Source of the DNA: Valencia hispanica
Lineage: Eukaryota > Chordata > Actinopteri > Cyprinodontiformes > Valenciidae
Direction: 5' to 3'
DNA length: 64,000 nucleotides
Assembly (NCBI GenBank): GCA_963556495.2
Contig: OY747723.1
Coordinates: 18,846,001 to 18,910,000, forward strand
Positions 11,287 to 23,162 of this stretch are shown in pieces. Every line of letters starts with the position of its first letter. Within the stretch, counting starts at the first letter, position 1. Under the pieces are notes generated by a model. The model saw nothing but the letters and a program-made list of their open reading frames with translations. It was not told where the DNA came from and did no database searches. Made by a program: the position numbers and the translations under genes.

Positions 11287-11794
11287 AGCTGTTGATCATT
11301 TGAGAGAGATTTTTTGAATCCAAGGCTCCTCCCAAAACATCCCTTATCCCCACCTCTTGCTTCGTCTAGCCCCACCTCAACAATTGCACACATGCATCAC
11401 AGATGGTGTCACAGCGGGTTAAAGAGGAAAGCAAAGCCGGGGAATTACTAACTTTTTAGCAGAAGTTCACACCGACTTCTACATGACTTGACGAGCACTT
11501 CCAAAATAATGACTTTAAAGAGGAAGACACGGAGCGGGCTGTGTGCGCGGCCCCACCTTCACAGGTTTGTGCAATGTGCATGCATATTGATTGACAGCCA
11601 AAAAGGCAGAAACTTGAATTCTATTGGCTGTAAAGATCCGCCGGTCTGTTTGAATTGCAATGGGGTCTATGGGAGGAAGACGGGACTTAGAATAACGTGT
11701 TGTGGAGCATCAGCCTTATATCATAGTATAGAACCGGATCATTTCAAAGATTTATAAAACTTTGATATGGAAATATATTCTCCGGACAGCAGCT
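11287..11794. mobile_element. 508-bp TTAA-flanked miniature element inside the L2 copy
   Basis: L2 sequence stops at ggatcTTAA (11283-11286) and resumes at CTAAatcctattctgg (11795 onward), as judged against the uninterrupted L2 at 43660-43700. The ends begin AGCTGTTG and, on the other strand, AGCTGCTG, like those of the elements at 2095 and 36733, although the interior differs. The flanks fit a TTAA target duplication with one change. Confidence 0.6.
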
Positions 11795-12650
11795 CTAAAT
11801 CCTATTCTGGATTTAACATCGAGCCAATGAAGGAAAGCTAGAACAGGAGAAATGTGATCTCTCCTTTTAATATTCATCAGAAGTCTTGCCGCAGCATTTC
11901 AGATCAACTGAAGGTTTTTAATTGCATTTTGTGGACATCCTGATAGTAAAGATTTATGACCCTTTTGTATCAGGTTCTGTTTGGCCAGGTCATCCCGCCC
12001 CAGCACGGCCTGGTTGTGTTTTCATTGCCATCTCAGGAATGGGGAAGTGGCCGAGGACATAGGCAAGCAAAGTACAGCAAAAAGTCTGTGATGTCATTCC
12101 TAAGCGCTACAAGCCAAGTAAATAGTTTCCTCTGGATTCTGTCCTCTGCAAGCAGCTCATTTCACACGCACAACGCCAGGCCAACCAATGGACGTAGGTA
12201 TGCATGAAAGTGACATCAGTATACCATATCAATCAGTTCATAGGTGGGTGTGTAGGTTTCACCTCGGCGTGCTTTGGACAGAGGCAGAGGTAGTATGAAA
12301 AAATGTTTGACCTCATTGCCATCCAGATAGTGATTGACTGATCAGTTTCTTTCTCAGAGCTTCTGGTCCACAGACGACAACTTCTGTCTAGTCGGAATTT
12401 AAAAGCAGAAAGTTTAGTCATCCAGGTTTTAATGTCTTTCAGACATGCCTGTGACCTACCTAAATGGCATGCGTCGGCGTCCTTCTACAGAGAGACTTGC
12501 CAAACTTCGGCTCCCTAACAAACACGGTTTTAACTGGTTTTAAATCGTTTTGATGACTGGTTTTAACCGATTTTAACACCACTGACTTTTAGCAACTTGT
12601 TTTTATCGGGGGCGGTTTTTATCCGAGCACGGACTACTTTTAATTTCGTC

Positions 12651-13923
12651 ATGCCTTCACTCACCTGCACCCCCGGATGTGATGGCTGTTTTAAATTAAC
12701 ACAAAAAGTTCTGGAGCTGGAGCAGAGGATCTCCACGCTCCATCAAATCCAGGACCACGAGCGCGACATGGACATCATCTTCGGCCGGACTTTCGCCGCC
12801 GCCAACAATGCTCAGCTGGCGGACACAATTCCCTGCCAGCCCGGTGAAGCTGTGGAGGGGGAATCCATCGCTGGACTCGGTCTGCTGAACGCCGGAGGAG
12901 CAACAACAACTGCAGAGGAGGACTGCTGGTTCCATCTGGGGGCTAAGCCAAAAGCCCCCATCAGCTCAACACCGGTGCTTCAGGGTGCCTGGTCCATGGT
13001 CGGGCCCGGCCGCGGTGGGGGGGCCCGGAGCAGCCGCCACCGCTCTTCTTCACCCGGCCTACCATTGTCAAACCGCTTCGGTGCCCTGGAGCACGACTTT
13101 CCTCCTCTGACTGTCCCTCCGGTCGCCCTGAAACACCGCAGCTCCGCAGGACTGCCGCCCATCCCCTCCCAGCAGCCGGAGCAGCAGCTGGGCTCCCGCA
13201 GCCCTCCACGTCGCGCTAAACCCAGGACTCACCGAGGAGTGCTCCAGTACACCCCGAACCCACGGAACGAGCCCTCGGCGCCGACTACACATCGCTGCAG
13301 TCCTGGGGAAGCTAATCCGCCCAACATCCAGAAGGTCCTGGACGGTGAAAGATCCTCTGCCCAGCATCAACTTGTTGACCAGCTGCCCACCACACTCATC
13401 ATCGGAGACTCTATTATCAGGAATGTAAGGATGAGAGGAGCGGTCACACTGTGTTTACCTGGAGCCACCGTAAAGGATATTGCTGAACAGATCCTGGACC
13501 ACATCCAACATAATCCCATCTGTGAGTAGAGTTATTATTCACGCTGGAACCAACGACATTCGTAAACAGCAATCTGAGCTCCTGAAGCTGGATTTTATTC
13601 ATTTGTTTAATCTTTTAAAATACACACACGTGTCTGTTTTTATTTCTGGCCCCACCCCCACTGTTGGCAGAGGTATTGGTCGTTTTAGCAGACTTTTATC
13701 TCTTAACACCTGGCTTTCCTCTGCCACCGTGATGCACAATATTGGTTTTATGGACAATTTTAACATTTTTTGGGGCAGGAGTCAATTGTTTGGTCCAGAT
13801 GGACTACATCTTAATAGACAGGGTGCCCGGATGCTGTCAATGAGCCTGGCATGCCCTCGCCCCCCCCTGTCTACCACACCAGCCCCAGCTGCACCTGCCC
13901 TTCTGCCACATCCTGATGTGTAG
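12651..13923 (+). pseudogene. LINE ORF1 with SGNH/GDSL esterase-like domain, one frameshift
   Basis: This would encode about 423 residues. The chosen start, MPSLTC at 12651, precedes a Cys-rich CTPGCDGCF motif and a short coiled coil (QKVLELEQRISTLHQIQ). A Pro/Arg/Ser-rich linker of about 180 residues follows, then an SGNH hydrolase-like domain: LIIGDS (nucleophile Ser near residue 254), IIHAGTND (block III) and DGLHLN (block V with Asp and His). Esterase-type ORF1 proteins are known in CR1 and L2 clade LINEs, where they are thought to bind element RNA or lipids. One extra base near 13518 shifts the frame: the first part ends HNPICE-stop and the second resumes with SVSRVIIHAG. All three esterase signature blocks survive. 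This is not a host lipase, because it sits in LINE order upstream of an endonuclease. Confidence 0.8.
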
Positions 13924-14138
13924 CTGGTCCCTGCTCCTATGAACTCAGTTCTGATTTTAACAGTAATTCACATATCGGACTTGGACCTTGCCCTAAATCA
14001 TCTATACCTGTTATTATCAGCAGAGAGCGGACAAATAATAAAAAACTTACCAAATGCAACTCTAATAATGTCAAACAGTTACCAAAAGTCCTACCCCCAG
14101 TAAATCTTACAGTCACTTCATCTCCAACCCCTATTAAT

Positions 14139-15692
14139 ATGGCACTTTTAAATGTTCGCTCTCTGCTGAATAAAACTTTTATAATAAATGATTTATTCGA
14201 TCATAATATACATTGTTTATTTTTAACAGAAACATGGCTGAGTACAGATGCCCCTGTTGTTCTTACAGAGGCCTCCCCACCAAATTTTAACTTCACTTAT
14301 TCCACGAGGAGTTGCAAAAGGGGAGGCGGAACTGCTTTTATTAGTTCATCAACGCTTTCTGCCAAACCTGTTTTATTTGATAATTTTAGTACTTTTGAAT
14401 ATAATGCAACTGTTTTTAGCACTCCTCAGATTTTATGTGTCACAGTTTACAGGCCTCCTAAAAAGAGTGCACTTTTTATACAAGAATTTTCAGAGTTTTT
14501 ATCAATTTTGTACAACTCCTTTGAAAGGATCATTTTAGCTGGTGATTTTAATCTACACATGGATAACCTTTTAGACTCTTTATCAACACAATTTTTAAAT
14601 ATTTTGAATTATATGGATTTTAGTCAGCATGTCATGCAGCCAACTCACAACAGAGGACACACCCTGGACATGGTCATCACGCATGGCCTGTCCACCCGTG
14701 TGTCCTCTGTTGTTGACTTGGCTGTCTCTGACCATTACTGCGTGTTTTTTAACATCACCAGTTTTATCCAGCAGGAGACCTCTGTGAGAACTGTCAGGAA
14801 GCGCCATCTAACCCCTGAAGTGGCTGCAGGTTTTCTAGAAGTTTTCCAAAAGTTTCCTCCTACTCTCTTACCTGCCCCCTGTGATTTTATCGCCAGTGAT
14901 TTTAACAGAAGACTTCAGTCCGCTACTGACCTGCTGGCTCCACTAAGAGTGAAACGCTCACATTCAAAACTTGCAGCGCCATGGAGAAATAAGAATCTTA
15001 AAAAACTAAAGAGGGACTGCAGGGCGGCAGAGAGAAAATGGAGAAAAAATAAAACCACGATAAACCATCAATTATACACAGAACTTCTCAAATCCTATAA
15101 TAATGCTGTAAGAAAATTCAAGAAATGCTTACTTTGCAACAATCATATCAGACAATAAAAATTATCCTAAAATTCTTTTTTCCACTATTGATAAGATTTT
15201 TAACTGTACTACTAATGCATTTCAGAAAACCCCCTCAAACAATCTTTGTGAGGAGTTCGCAGACCACTTCAGAGGGAAGGTAGACACCATCAGATGTAAT
15301 ATTTTATCTACTCAGTGTAACATGGTTTTAGACAAATCTGAATGAGTGTCTCTACCAGAGGAAACGCTGGACAGTTTTGTCCTGGTAGAAGCTGGGACTC
15401 TTGATAAAGTTTTCTCCTCAGTGAGGCCCACCACATGTGTTTTGGACCCCATTCCCACTTCATTTGTTAAGCCATTTTATGAATCTTTTAGGGATGAGAT
15501 TTTAACCATGATGAATTGCTCCCTTCAGACGGGGGTCTTTCCTGCCGCCTTTAAAGGGGCGGAAGTGAAGCCCCTGCTGAAGAAGAGCAATTTAGATTTT
15601 AATGATTTTAAAGAGGACCTCAGGGCTGCAGAGAACGTTCATGTTTTTAAGAGCAGGCTCAAGACTCACCTTTTTAGCTTAGCTTTTAACTG
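14139..15692 (+). pseudogene. LINE ORF2: apurinic-type endonuclease with internally deleted reverse transcriptase
   Basis: The open part (14139-15158, 339 codons) is an APE-type endonuclease that nicks the target for LINE integration. Visible motifs are LNVRSL (residues 4-9), LTETWL with metal-binding Glu31, CVTVYRPP (100-107), AGDFN with Asp136 and Asn138, TLDMVITH with Asp177, and VSDHYC with Asp198 and His199. An extra T near 15130 breaks the frame; homology continues as ISDNKNYPKILFSTIDK and on to SLPEETLDSF and VKPLLKKSNLDFND (to about 15606), with one more stop at about 15342. It then jumps to ENVHVFKSRLKTHLFSLAFN (15630-15692). The fingers, palm with the YADD box, and thumb are absent, about 1.3 kb judged against family length. 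The endonuclease motifs look intact, but this copy cannot reverse-transcribe itself. Confidence 0.8.
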
Positions 15693-16389
15693 ATTATTAT
15701 TTATCATTGTTTGTTTAATTGCTCTGGATGTTTTATATGATTATATTTTTAGCAGTTTTACTTTTCAATCTTAGCACATTAATTTACAGTTTCTTTTTAT
15801 ACTTTAATTTATCTTAATCCCCATTCCAGTGTTTCCTCTGTGGGAGCCCTCTGCCCTGGGAGCGGTGGTCGGCTGTAGCTGCCTGGGTGCTCTCCAGGTG
15901 GAGCTTGGGTGGAGGTGGGGGTCTTGGCCTTGCCTCCACTGGGTGCCCTGTGTCGGTGCCTCGGCTGCTGCTGTTAATCTACTGCTGCCGGGGCAGATGG
16001 CTCCTCTGATGGCGTTTCCTTGCATGGTTCATCTACACTCGGCCCAATGTCCTTTTAACTTTTTCTTTTAACTGTGTGTGTGCATGGGAGATGGGTTGGG
16101 GGGAGGGGGGTATAACTATGACCATGCTTTTAAATCTGTGGGGGAGGGAAGGGAAGGTGGTTTTATGTGGGGTCATTTTAATCTGTAAAGCACTTTGTGA
16201 TGCAACTTCTTGTATGAAAGCGCTTTATAAATAAAGTTTGATTTGATTTGGATTCCTCAGGATTAATGGATAAATATAGTTGCATATCATCTGCATAACT
16301 CTAGATAACTAATAATAGTTAACTCTGGATATCTGAAAATAGTTTGCTAATGTTCTGAATATTATGTGAAACAATATTTGACAAAATAG

Positions 16390-16441
16390 CTAAACTAGAA
16401 GAAATCTGTGGGGGGGGGGGGATACTTTTTTCACGGCACTG
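16390..16441. other. Poly-G run and Tc1-like element end
   Basis: A run of about twelve G is followed by atacttttttcacggcactgta, which resembles the outer end of a Tc1-like element of the type seen at 9885-10215. No matching body is adjacent. Confidence 0.4.
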
Positions 16442-17719
16442 TAAACATAAAATTCAAACTTCCTAAAACATGCATTGTTCTTTTATATTTCAATCAGAAA
16501 GCTATCAGATTTTAGCCAGTTATCTTCTAAGAAAATAAGATACCTTAACGTATGAGCAAGTTAAACGTGTTAAACATGTTTTTACATGTCCAGCTTAATT
16601 TCACAGAAAGTAAAACTGAGGTAGCATCTGCTCCATCTCCATCCTCTTCTCTGTCTCCAGCTCTCGACCATTACGCCACTTGTGGTATTTGCAGTCAGGC
16701 AGGTGCCAGCTTGTGTGATGTTCATTATGTAATTTGCTGCACAGCCCAAGTGCCTATTGAAACTCCAAGAGGAAAGTTTTCTTTTTTTTTCTTTTAGAAG
16801 ATACTGAAATACATTTGGTTAATGGAGTCATTTTGTACCTCTTGCAAATGCATTGAATAGTACTTACTTACTCAAATCCAGATGCTGTTTTAAAAATATA
16901 ACCATGCGGTCCACAATAAGTGCCAGTCACAGAGAATATATATATTTTTAAACTTAAGGTCTATAAATTTAAAGCACTGTTGTTTTGCATAGGACTATTC
17001 TTTTGTAATAGCATTAAGAGGTGAAATTATAAGTCTTTAATTATAATGGAAGTCTTTAAGTTCACTTTTTGAGTTATCTAATCGCAAGGCAACTTTTAGT
17101 CTAAAATCTTAATGAATTTGGACAAAGTTCAGTTGGTTAAACATTATTTTTTTGTTTATAAACGACAAAGAACAATAATTATTCTTAGCCCATCCCTTTT
17201 AGATTTGTAGTTAAATGTGCAAGAGTTCAGGAGAAGCCATTGGTGCACCGGTTGACTTAACTATGTTGTTTGTGTACATGAGCGTGCGATAAAAAAATCG
17301 ATAATTAAAAAAATGTATGAACTATCTATTACATCAAGACACCACAGAAAATTAATTTATCTGCTAAGCATCTGCAAAGCGCTCATTTGATCTCCTTAAA
17401 TAACTGGCTGCTGAGTCAACTTAATCATCCCAGTTATGTGGCTCAAACACCCCCTCATGTGTCTAAGCATTAGCACTAACATTGTCCTAATTGTTCCTGG
17501 TCTGTTTCATCTGAAAAAAGGTGGTATTCTGACTACAGTTCTCCTCCTAGCTTGTTTTTTAGCATAAATCTTTTATGCTGCTGTGTATAAGACTGGGCTC
17601 TTTTTCTACCGATATGCTGTTTCCACTGTTGGCCTTTGGCGAGTTGTCGGCTACTTTCACTGTCATATATTTATTCATACTAAAACCATCCAACTATCCA
17701 TTGCATTCACTTTATACAA
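16442..17719. other. Unassigned AT-rich sequence
   Basis: I see no element ends, coding motifs or tandem repeats here. The short frame at 16552-16797 has no recognisable signature. Confidence 0.4.
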
Positions 17720-18150
17720 GGAAGGGTTGCAGGTACAACAGGTCAAACAGGAAACCCCAGACATCCTTCTCCCATGCGACTGACCCCAGCTCATTCTGGG
17801 GGATCCCAAGGCGATCCCTGGCCAGATGGAATACGTAGTCCCTCCAGTGGGCTCTGGGAGTGGGACCTGCCCGGAAAACCTCCAAAGGGAGATGCCCAGG
17901 GGGGATGCTGGAGAAATTGATTCCTTGCGATGCAGAGCAGCAGTGGCTCTACTTTGAGCTCCACCCGGATGAAGAAACTCCTCACCCTATCTCCAGCCAC
18001 CCTCAGGAGAAAGCCCATTTCATCTGCTTGTATCTAGGATACTATGATTTCAGTCATGATCAATGTCTCATTGTCATAGGTTTAAGTCAGATTGTAGATG
18101 GACTGGTAAATTGAGAGCCTTGCTTTTTGGTCGGTTTTTCCTCACTACAT
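17720..18150 (-). pseudogene. RTE-like LINE fragment, reverse transcriptase C-terminal region
   Basis: On the minus strand the blocks RRVAG-type (18015-17990 as LLRVAGDRVRS), RVELKVEPLLLCIAR, PPGHLPLEVFRAGPTPRAHW and RDYVFHLARDRLGIPQNEL match the C-terminal tail of a widespread fish LINE. The N-terminal endonuclease of the same LINE type is at 61415-62947. Several frame breaks are present. The RTE/Rex3-like clade assignment is from memory and uncertain. Confidence 0.65.
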
Positions 18151-20437
18151 GACATTCTATAATGCCCTGCTGCAGTGTATTATAGAAAATGTAGTGATAT
18201 TGATGTGAGTGCCAAGTGACAAACTGGCAGAACATTATTATTAATAGATCTATGAAACTACCTTGCATGCTAGATACATGTGTATCAAATGCCAAATGTG
18301 GCCACTTGCCTTCAACTTGACATGTGCGGTATACATCGGTCATCAGATTGCAATATAAAATTATTTATATTTACAGCCCTCTAGGAACTATTTTTAATTA
18401 AGTCAGTAGCGGCAGATCTAGTGACTTTTTTCTGGTGTTGTTGGAGACTTTTCGTGACTTTGATATAAAACCATGTATCGTCCAAAATCTTCTCTATCAG
18501 CAGTGCATGCAACTGTGGGCTCATACCCCAGTTCAAGTCCTCGCAAAGCAGTCCCCCCCAGCTGCATTCAGGAACACACAGTGTTATTTGTTTTCCTTGT
18601 CTTTATCTCAACATGATGGTAAACATGGCACCTGTCGTCAGATGCTTAGGATAACATTTTTCATCTCTACCGACGGCACAAAACCTCCCTACTGAACCAA
18701 TGCTAAAAATAGCCTTCAAGAGTTAATTACATCTATTCAGAACTCTTTCTTTGGTGACCTTTCTTCACAGGAGGAATGACACTGCTCTGCTCTCTTCAGA
18801 AAGTTTATCTTCCTATCAAGAGAGCATTTTCTGTTTAATTCCACTTCTCTCCCTCTTTAACCTTTGAAACAGCGGTTCAGTATGCAAATCGTCATCTTCA
18901 TATTGTTAGCGAGGTGAATTAGCATTTGCCTTTTTTTGCCACATTATCTCACTTTGGGTTTACATAAACGTTCATTGTCAGGGTAGCAGTGACTCTTTGA
19001 ATTATGCATGAGGTCCTTTCCTCAGCTGAATCCTAGAAGCAAAGATCAGCATATTTTTAGACACTTGCCCATTTTCTCAGCACATTTGGCGTTACAATGT
19101 AAGCATTGCCTAAAACTCTGATAGTAACACCTTACTAGCATGCATTGCCCACATTTTATTTGACAAATATGTGCATAATATCCAAGATAAGCTTAAGTGA
19201 ATTTGACAAGTGTTTTGATGTTGTGTATTTTTATAGTTGAAGAGATAAGCAGTGGTTAGCTGCTTTGCAGCTCAAATATCTTACTGGTGCATAATTTGTT
19301 CTCTTTCTTATCTCTCTGGAAAGCTGAGTGTTTTGAAAATGGGCTGAATAAGATTAAATGCAAACATTGTCTAAGTCTACTCATTATTAGAGAACATGAG
19401 CTATTGCAGAGATTGATTACAGAGATCGATTACAGAGATTGAAGAACATATGAGAGCTTTTGTTTTGGGAGAATGTGTACCTTGAAAGCTATCAATTATG
19501 TATAAGAAACCTCAAATTTGAGTCAGTTCTCCAAACTTTTAGAATCTAAGTATAATTTAAATTGCATTATTTACGTTGTTAAAGTAAAATATTATTGTGA
19601 TAAAGAACTCTGGGGTGTTTTGATTTACTGAACTTTAGTAGCATATAAACAAAACCTAATTTAATGGCTTTTGTCAGCCAACATTTGACCCCAAACTACA
19701 GCAGAGTTTTTGCAGAAAAGAATGACTGAGCAAAATGGAAGGTGTGTGTACAGTTTCATCTTTAAGAATCTTCTGTCATTGACTTGCCTTGGAGCATACT
19801 GTATCCCAGCGAGTGCTGTCATTGTAAGATGGTCTGGTTTCCCCAGCTAGTAGAGTTGCACGAGAAACTATTTCTCCCTCTTGTTCTCTCGTCCCACCCA
19901 TCTTATTTTCAGTATGTAGGGGCTCAGGTGGCAGGTTAGCAATTTTCAAAGAATAAAAAAAAAAACCTTATTGGATGCCTTTTGAATGCAGCCATAAGTT
20001 TCACTCTTGTGTTTCAGCAGTTGTCTTGGTTTTGGGAAAAAAAAGCAGAATTCCTGAGTCAAGCCTACCTGAGACCAAAACAAGACCAAGAGTCTAAAAA
20101 AGTCACAATGTCACATGGCAGGTCTCGGGTCCATTACTAAAACTGGTCTGAAGTCAAACACTAGAAAAAGGATGAATTTTTACGTTAATATTTTATATTT
20201 GCACCATATTTCCATTGAGTGTGGCAATAATACATATTTGAGCTCATTGACATTTGCGATTTATGGCAAATTATCATCCAAGATCAAGATTTGTAGTTTA
20301 TCTTCATCATAGAAACGCCCCCAAGCATCAATGGATGTTTTTGTTGTTTGGCCTGCCTCACTGTCTCTCTTCAGTCTTGTATTTGGGTCTTCTATTAACC
20401 AGGAGAAACACAGCCAATAAATGCAAAGTTACAGATA
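18151..20437. other. Unassigned, mostly unique sequence
   Basis: I find no inverted-repeat ends or coding motifs. A small near-tandem repeat (gagattgattaca / gagatcgattaca) sits near 19410-19440. AT-rich words around 18720-19060 could be regulatory but nothing proves it. Confidence 0.35.
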
Positions 20438-20830
20438 CAGTGGGACAAAGAAACTTTGGGCAGCCGTCAATTATGCATCTTTATCCCACTTAAAAACATG
20501 AGAGGTCTATAGTTTTTAATCATAGGCATGCTTCAACTGTGAGAGACAGAATGTAAAAAAAAAAATCACATTTCCCAGAAATCACATTGGTTGATTTTTA
20601 AAGAATTTATTTGTATAATAATGCAGAAAATAAGTATTTAGCACCTACAATCAAGCAAGAATTTTGGACCTCACAGACCTGTTGCTTCTTCCTAAAGACA
20701 CTATTCTATCCTCCACTCATTACCTGTATTATTGGCACCTGTTTAAACTCGTTATCTGCGGAAAAGACACCTGTCCACACTTTCAAACAGTCAAAGTCTA
20801 ACCTCCACCAGGCCTCATTGAAAGTAGTCT
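20438..20830 (+). mobile_element. Tc1-like transposon, 5' end fragment only
   Basis: It starts at a TA with CAGTGGGACAAAGAAACTTT, the outer end of a common fish Tc1 element. The untranslated leader continues (cccacttaaaaacatgagag, then ctattctatcctccactcat) up to just before the transposase start. The transposase itself is missing. Confidence 0.7.
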
Positions 20831-22241
20831 TGTGTATCTCTCCAGGCCAAACTTTTCTTAAATTATGGAGTCATTTTAGTGTTTTCCTTTTGATAGTAAG
20901 GAGTGTCTGCCTAAGAGGCTGGGATATACTTTTCATCCTGTTTAGGCAGATCAAAAAATAGTTTTTTTCTTTCCAAAAATTATTTTGACACTTAAAAAAA
21001 AACTAAAAACAAATAACTTTCTTTTGTTTCCCTGCGTGGGAACTAATTCATGGAGCCCCTAAGGGGAAATTAGCAGAAAAAAAAAAAGTTGGTTTATTGT
21101 GCGCACCAGATACTTTCTTGAGCGAAAACAATGGCAACAATTTATTTTTAATAATTTCAAGGGACAGTAACCATAAACTAGAGTGTGGTTTACAGAATGC
21201 TGAGGAAAATTATTATTACTTGTTCATATATAAATGTTGTATTGATCCGTTTGATGTTTCACCTTTATTTAATCAATAAAAGTTGAAAGCCAGACTGTTT
21301 TGTCTAGTTTTTCAAACGGCACTGAAAGCCAGCAGGCTGTTGGCTAAGAAGAATCATCCCGATGCTCGGATGAGACCAGACTGCTAACACTGTAGGCTAT
21401 GTGAGTTCGCGGCAGATCGTAATCTTGTATTTGGAACTACAAAGACAATGAAAATCTCTGAAATGAGCAGACGCTCGCCCAAGAAGAAGAATGCGCAACA
21501 AAAACAATCGTGTTTATTTGGCAACCCTGGCCGTTCTGTGCAGAGAATCTCCAGCATATTTACTTTTACTGCAGTTATTTTGTATTTACAACATATGTGA
21601 GAGAGATGAATAAACCCAAACAAGGAGAAATTCTTGGGGAAATAGTTTCTTTTTATGCCGCTTTGAAGGCATTTGAAGTTTATAAAGTTCAATAGCCCTA
21701 TTCAAAGGTCTGCCCTTTTTACTCATACGTCTACATTAAAGCAAGAAGCAATTAATTTTATTAATTTTACATTGCTTGGGGGATGCGCGCAGGGCCTGTG
21801 CCATTTGTGCATGACTGCATGCATGGAGCAAGTGTTGTTTACCTTCGATTAAAGAGATACCAGTTAATCAGTCACCTGTTGATATTGCACTCCCTTTTGA
21901 GTGTGTCATTTTAGCTGGGGACATGTCACCTATACGTAAAAGAGAGCATTGGGTGCAATTTAACTTCACTGTTTATCCGAATAGAAACTTGTAGAATTAA
22001 ATGGAGATCTTCCTTCCTGACGCGTATACCATTCTCAGTGCACTTTGTATGCATTCACCAATAACCATAGAGATAGGCAGTTGTTTGTAACTATGCCTCT
22101 AAAAAATTAACAAACTAATCAAAGCTGGTGTATAATGTGCACCGGAGCAAGATCCATGATTTCAAAATCCGTTTGAAATGCCATTGAGAGAAAACATGGT
22201 CTTGACGCCTGGCAAGCAAAGCTGAAATGTCTTTATTAGGC

Positions 22242-23162
22242 TAGATTGACCATATTTTGATTTCCAAAAAAGAGGACACCTGCCACACTACTGAAACACT
22301 TTCAGGACTTGGCCAAGACTTTTGATTTTAACATATTTAAAGTGTGCATTCTCAATGTGGTTAGAAAAGATTAGTTAAATAACAAACTTCAAAAAAACTT
22401 TCACAAGTAGAAAAATGATTTTATAATCTCTGGAAATAAATTATAATAGACATAATTACTCTTCTGAATTAAAAAAAAGTTACCAGCAACAATAATAGTT
22501 TACTTATTAAATTGTACGGGACAGAAACCAAAGTAAAATCGGAAATAATATTCTCACAAAACAAGTATTATTTTCTTTTCACTGCAATAAAAGTAAACAG
22601 CTGCAGACTCAAAAACACAATAAAAAAAAACTGCTTACTCTGTTTAGTTTGCATCTTCATTCTCCACAGTCAATTTATAGGTGAACTCACTTTGCTCAGG
22701 CTTTTTATAGTTTGTGTGATATTTGCCACTTTTGTCACACACATGCCAGCTATGTGAATGGTGCACTCCGCCAACCATTTGTTGCGACTTGACAGTATAT
22801 CTTTTGTGGTTTGTGCATGAAGCTTCTGCTTTGACTTCTTGTAAACAGCAGTAACTCGATGCAGAGCAGCACTGCGCAATGCAGCACGGTGAGGTATGGT
22901 GCGGCACAACTCGGTGCACAGCCTACTGTCTGTGCCGTCAATAAATGGATCAGAACCAGGGACTTTACACAGCAGCTTGGGAGGACATCACATTAGAGAA
23001 AGGCTGTCATACCGCATGCATCACACCAGTCAGTTTAAGTAGTCCTATGAGAAATGATAAAAACCCTGACATTTTCATCAGTCTATAAATCCTCCCGGAT
23101 TCCCCGGAAATGCACTTGAAAAGTGGACATGTCCGGGGAAAAGAGGACGGTTGATCACCCTA
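22242..23162. mobile_element. Probable hAT-like non-autonomous element in the fold-back loop
   Basis: The left end TAGATTGACCATATTTTGAT and the inverted right end TAGGGTGATCAACC, each followed within 35 bp by an AGAGGAC motif, form weak terminal repeats. The flanks TATTAGGC and TTATAGGC could be an 8-bp target duplication with two changes. No transposase frame. The class is tentative. Confidence 0.45.

Larger units (their letters stand above)
12466..16250 (+). mobile_element. CR1/L2-group LINE, full-length at both ends but lacking the reverse transcriptase core
   Basis: It is inserted into the older minus-strand L2. Order: 5' UTR, ORF1 (12651-13923), ORF2 with endonuclease (14139 onward), a junction near 15606 where sequence jumps from the pre-RT region to the extreme C-terminus (NVHVFKSRLKTHLFSLAF), then a 3' UTR ending in ataaagtttgatttgatttg, a tail of short repeats typical of this LINE group. 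The 5' boundary is placed where L2 coding sequence stops and is approximate to about 10 bp. Confidence 0.75.
10252..16330 (-). mobile_element. L2-type LINE, minus strand, split by later insertions
   Basis: The 3' tail (tatagcgccaactcacaaca near 10282) and the 3' UTR match the second L2 copy at 43462-44628. Coding remnants of the reverse transcriptase run toward higher coordinates: the C-terminal LLFTYKALKNQAPSYIRDL and LTEHFTLRLQVYWW (11340-11150), a block near 12430-12290 (DIKTWMTKLSAFKF), and the catalytic YADD box with MQLYLSINPEES (16297-16251). Between 11287-11794 lies a TTAA element and between 12466-16250 a second LINE. A further stretch, roughly 11957-12275, does not align with L2. 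The copy is 5' truncated just above the YADD box and has stops and frameshifts. Confidence 0.75.

Noticed and set aside
12961..13370. Several overlapping minus-strand open frames in GC-rich DNA
   Set aside because: Shadows of LINE ORF1; GC-rich codons give long antisense frames, and none has a domain.
12651..13923. Esterase domain as a host GDSL lipase gene
   Set aside because: It sits directly upstream of a LINE endonuclease and the element has LINE 5' and 3' ends; esterase-type ORF1 is known for CR1/L2 elements.
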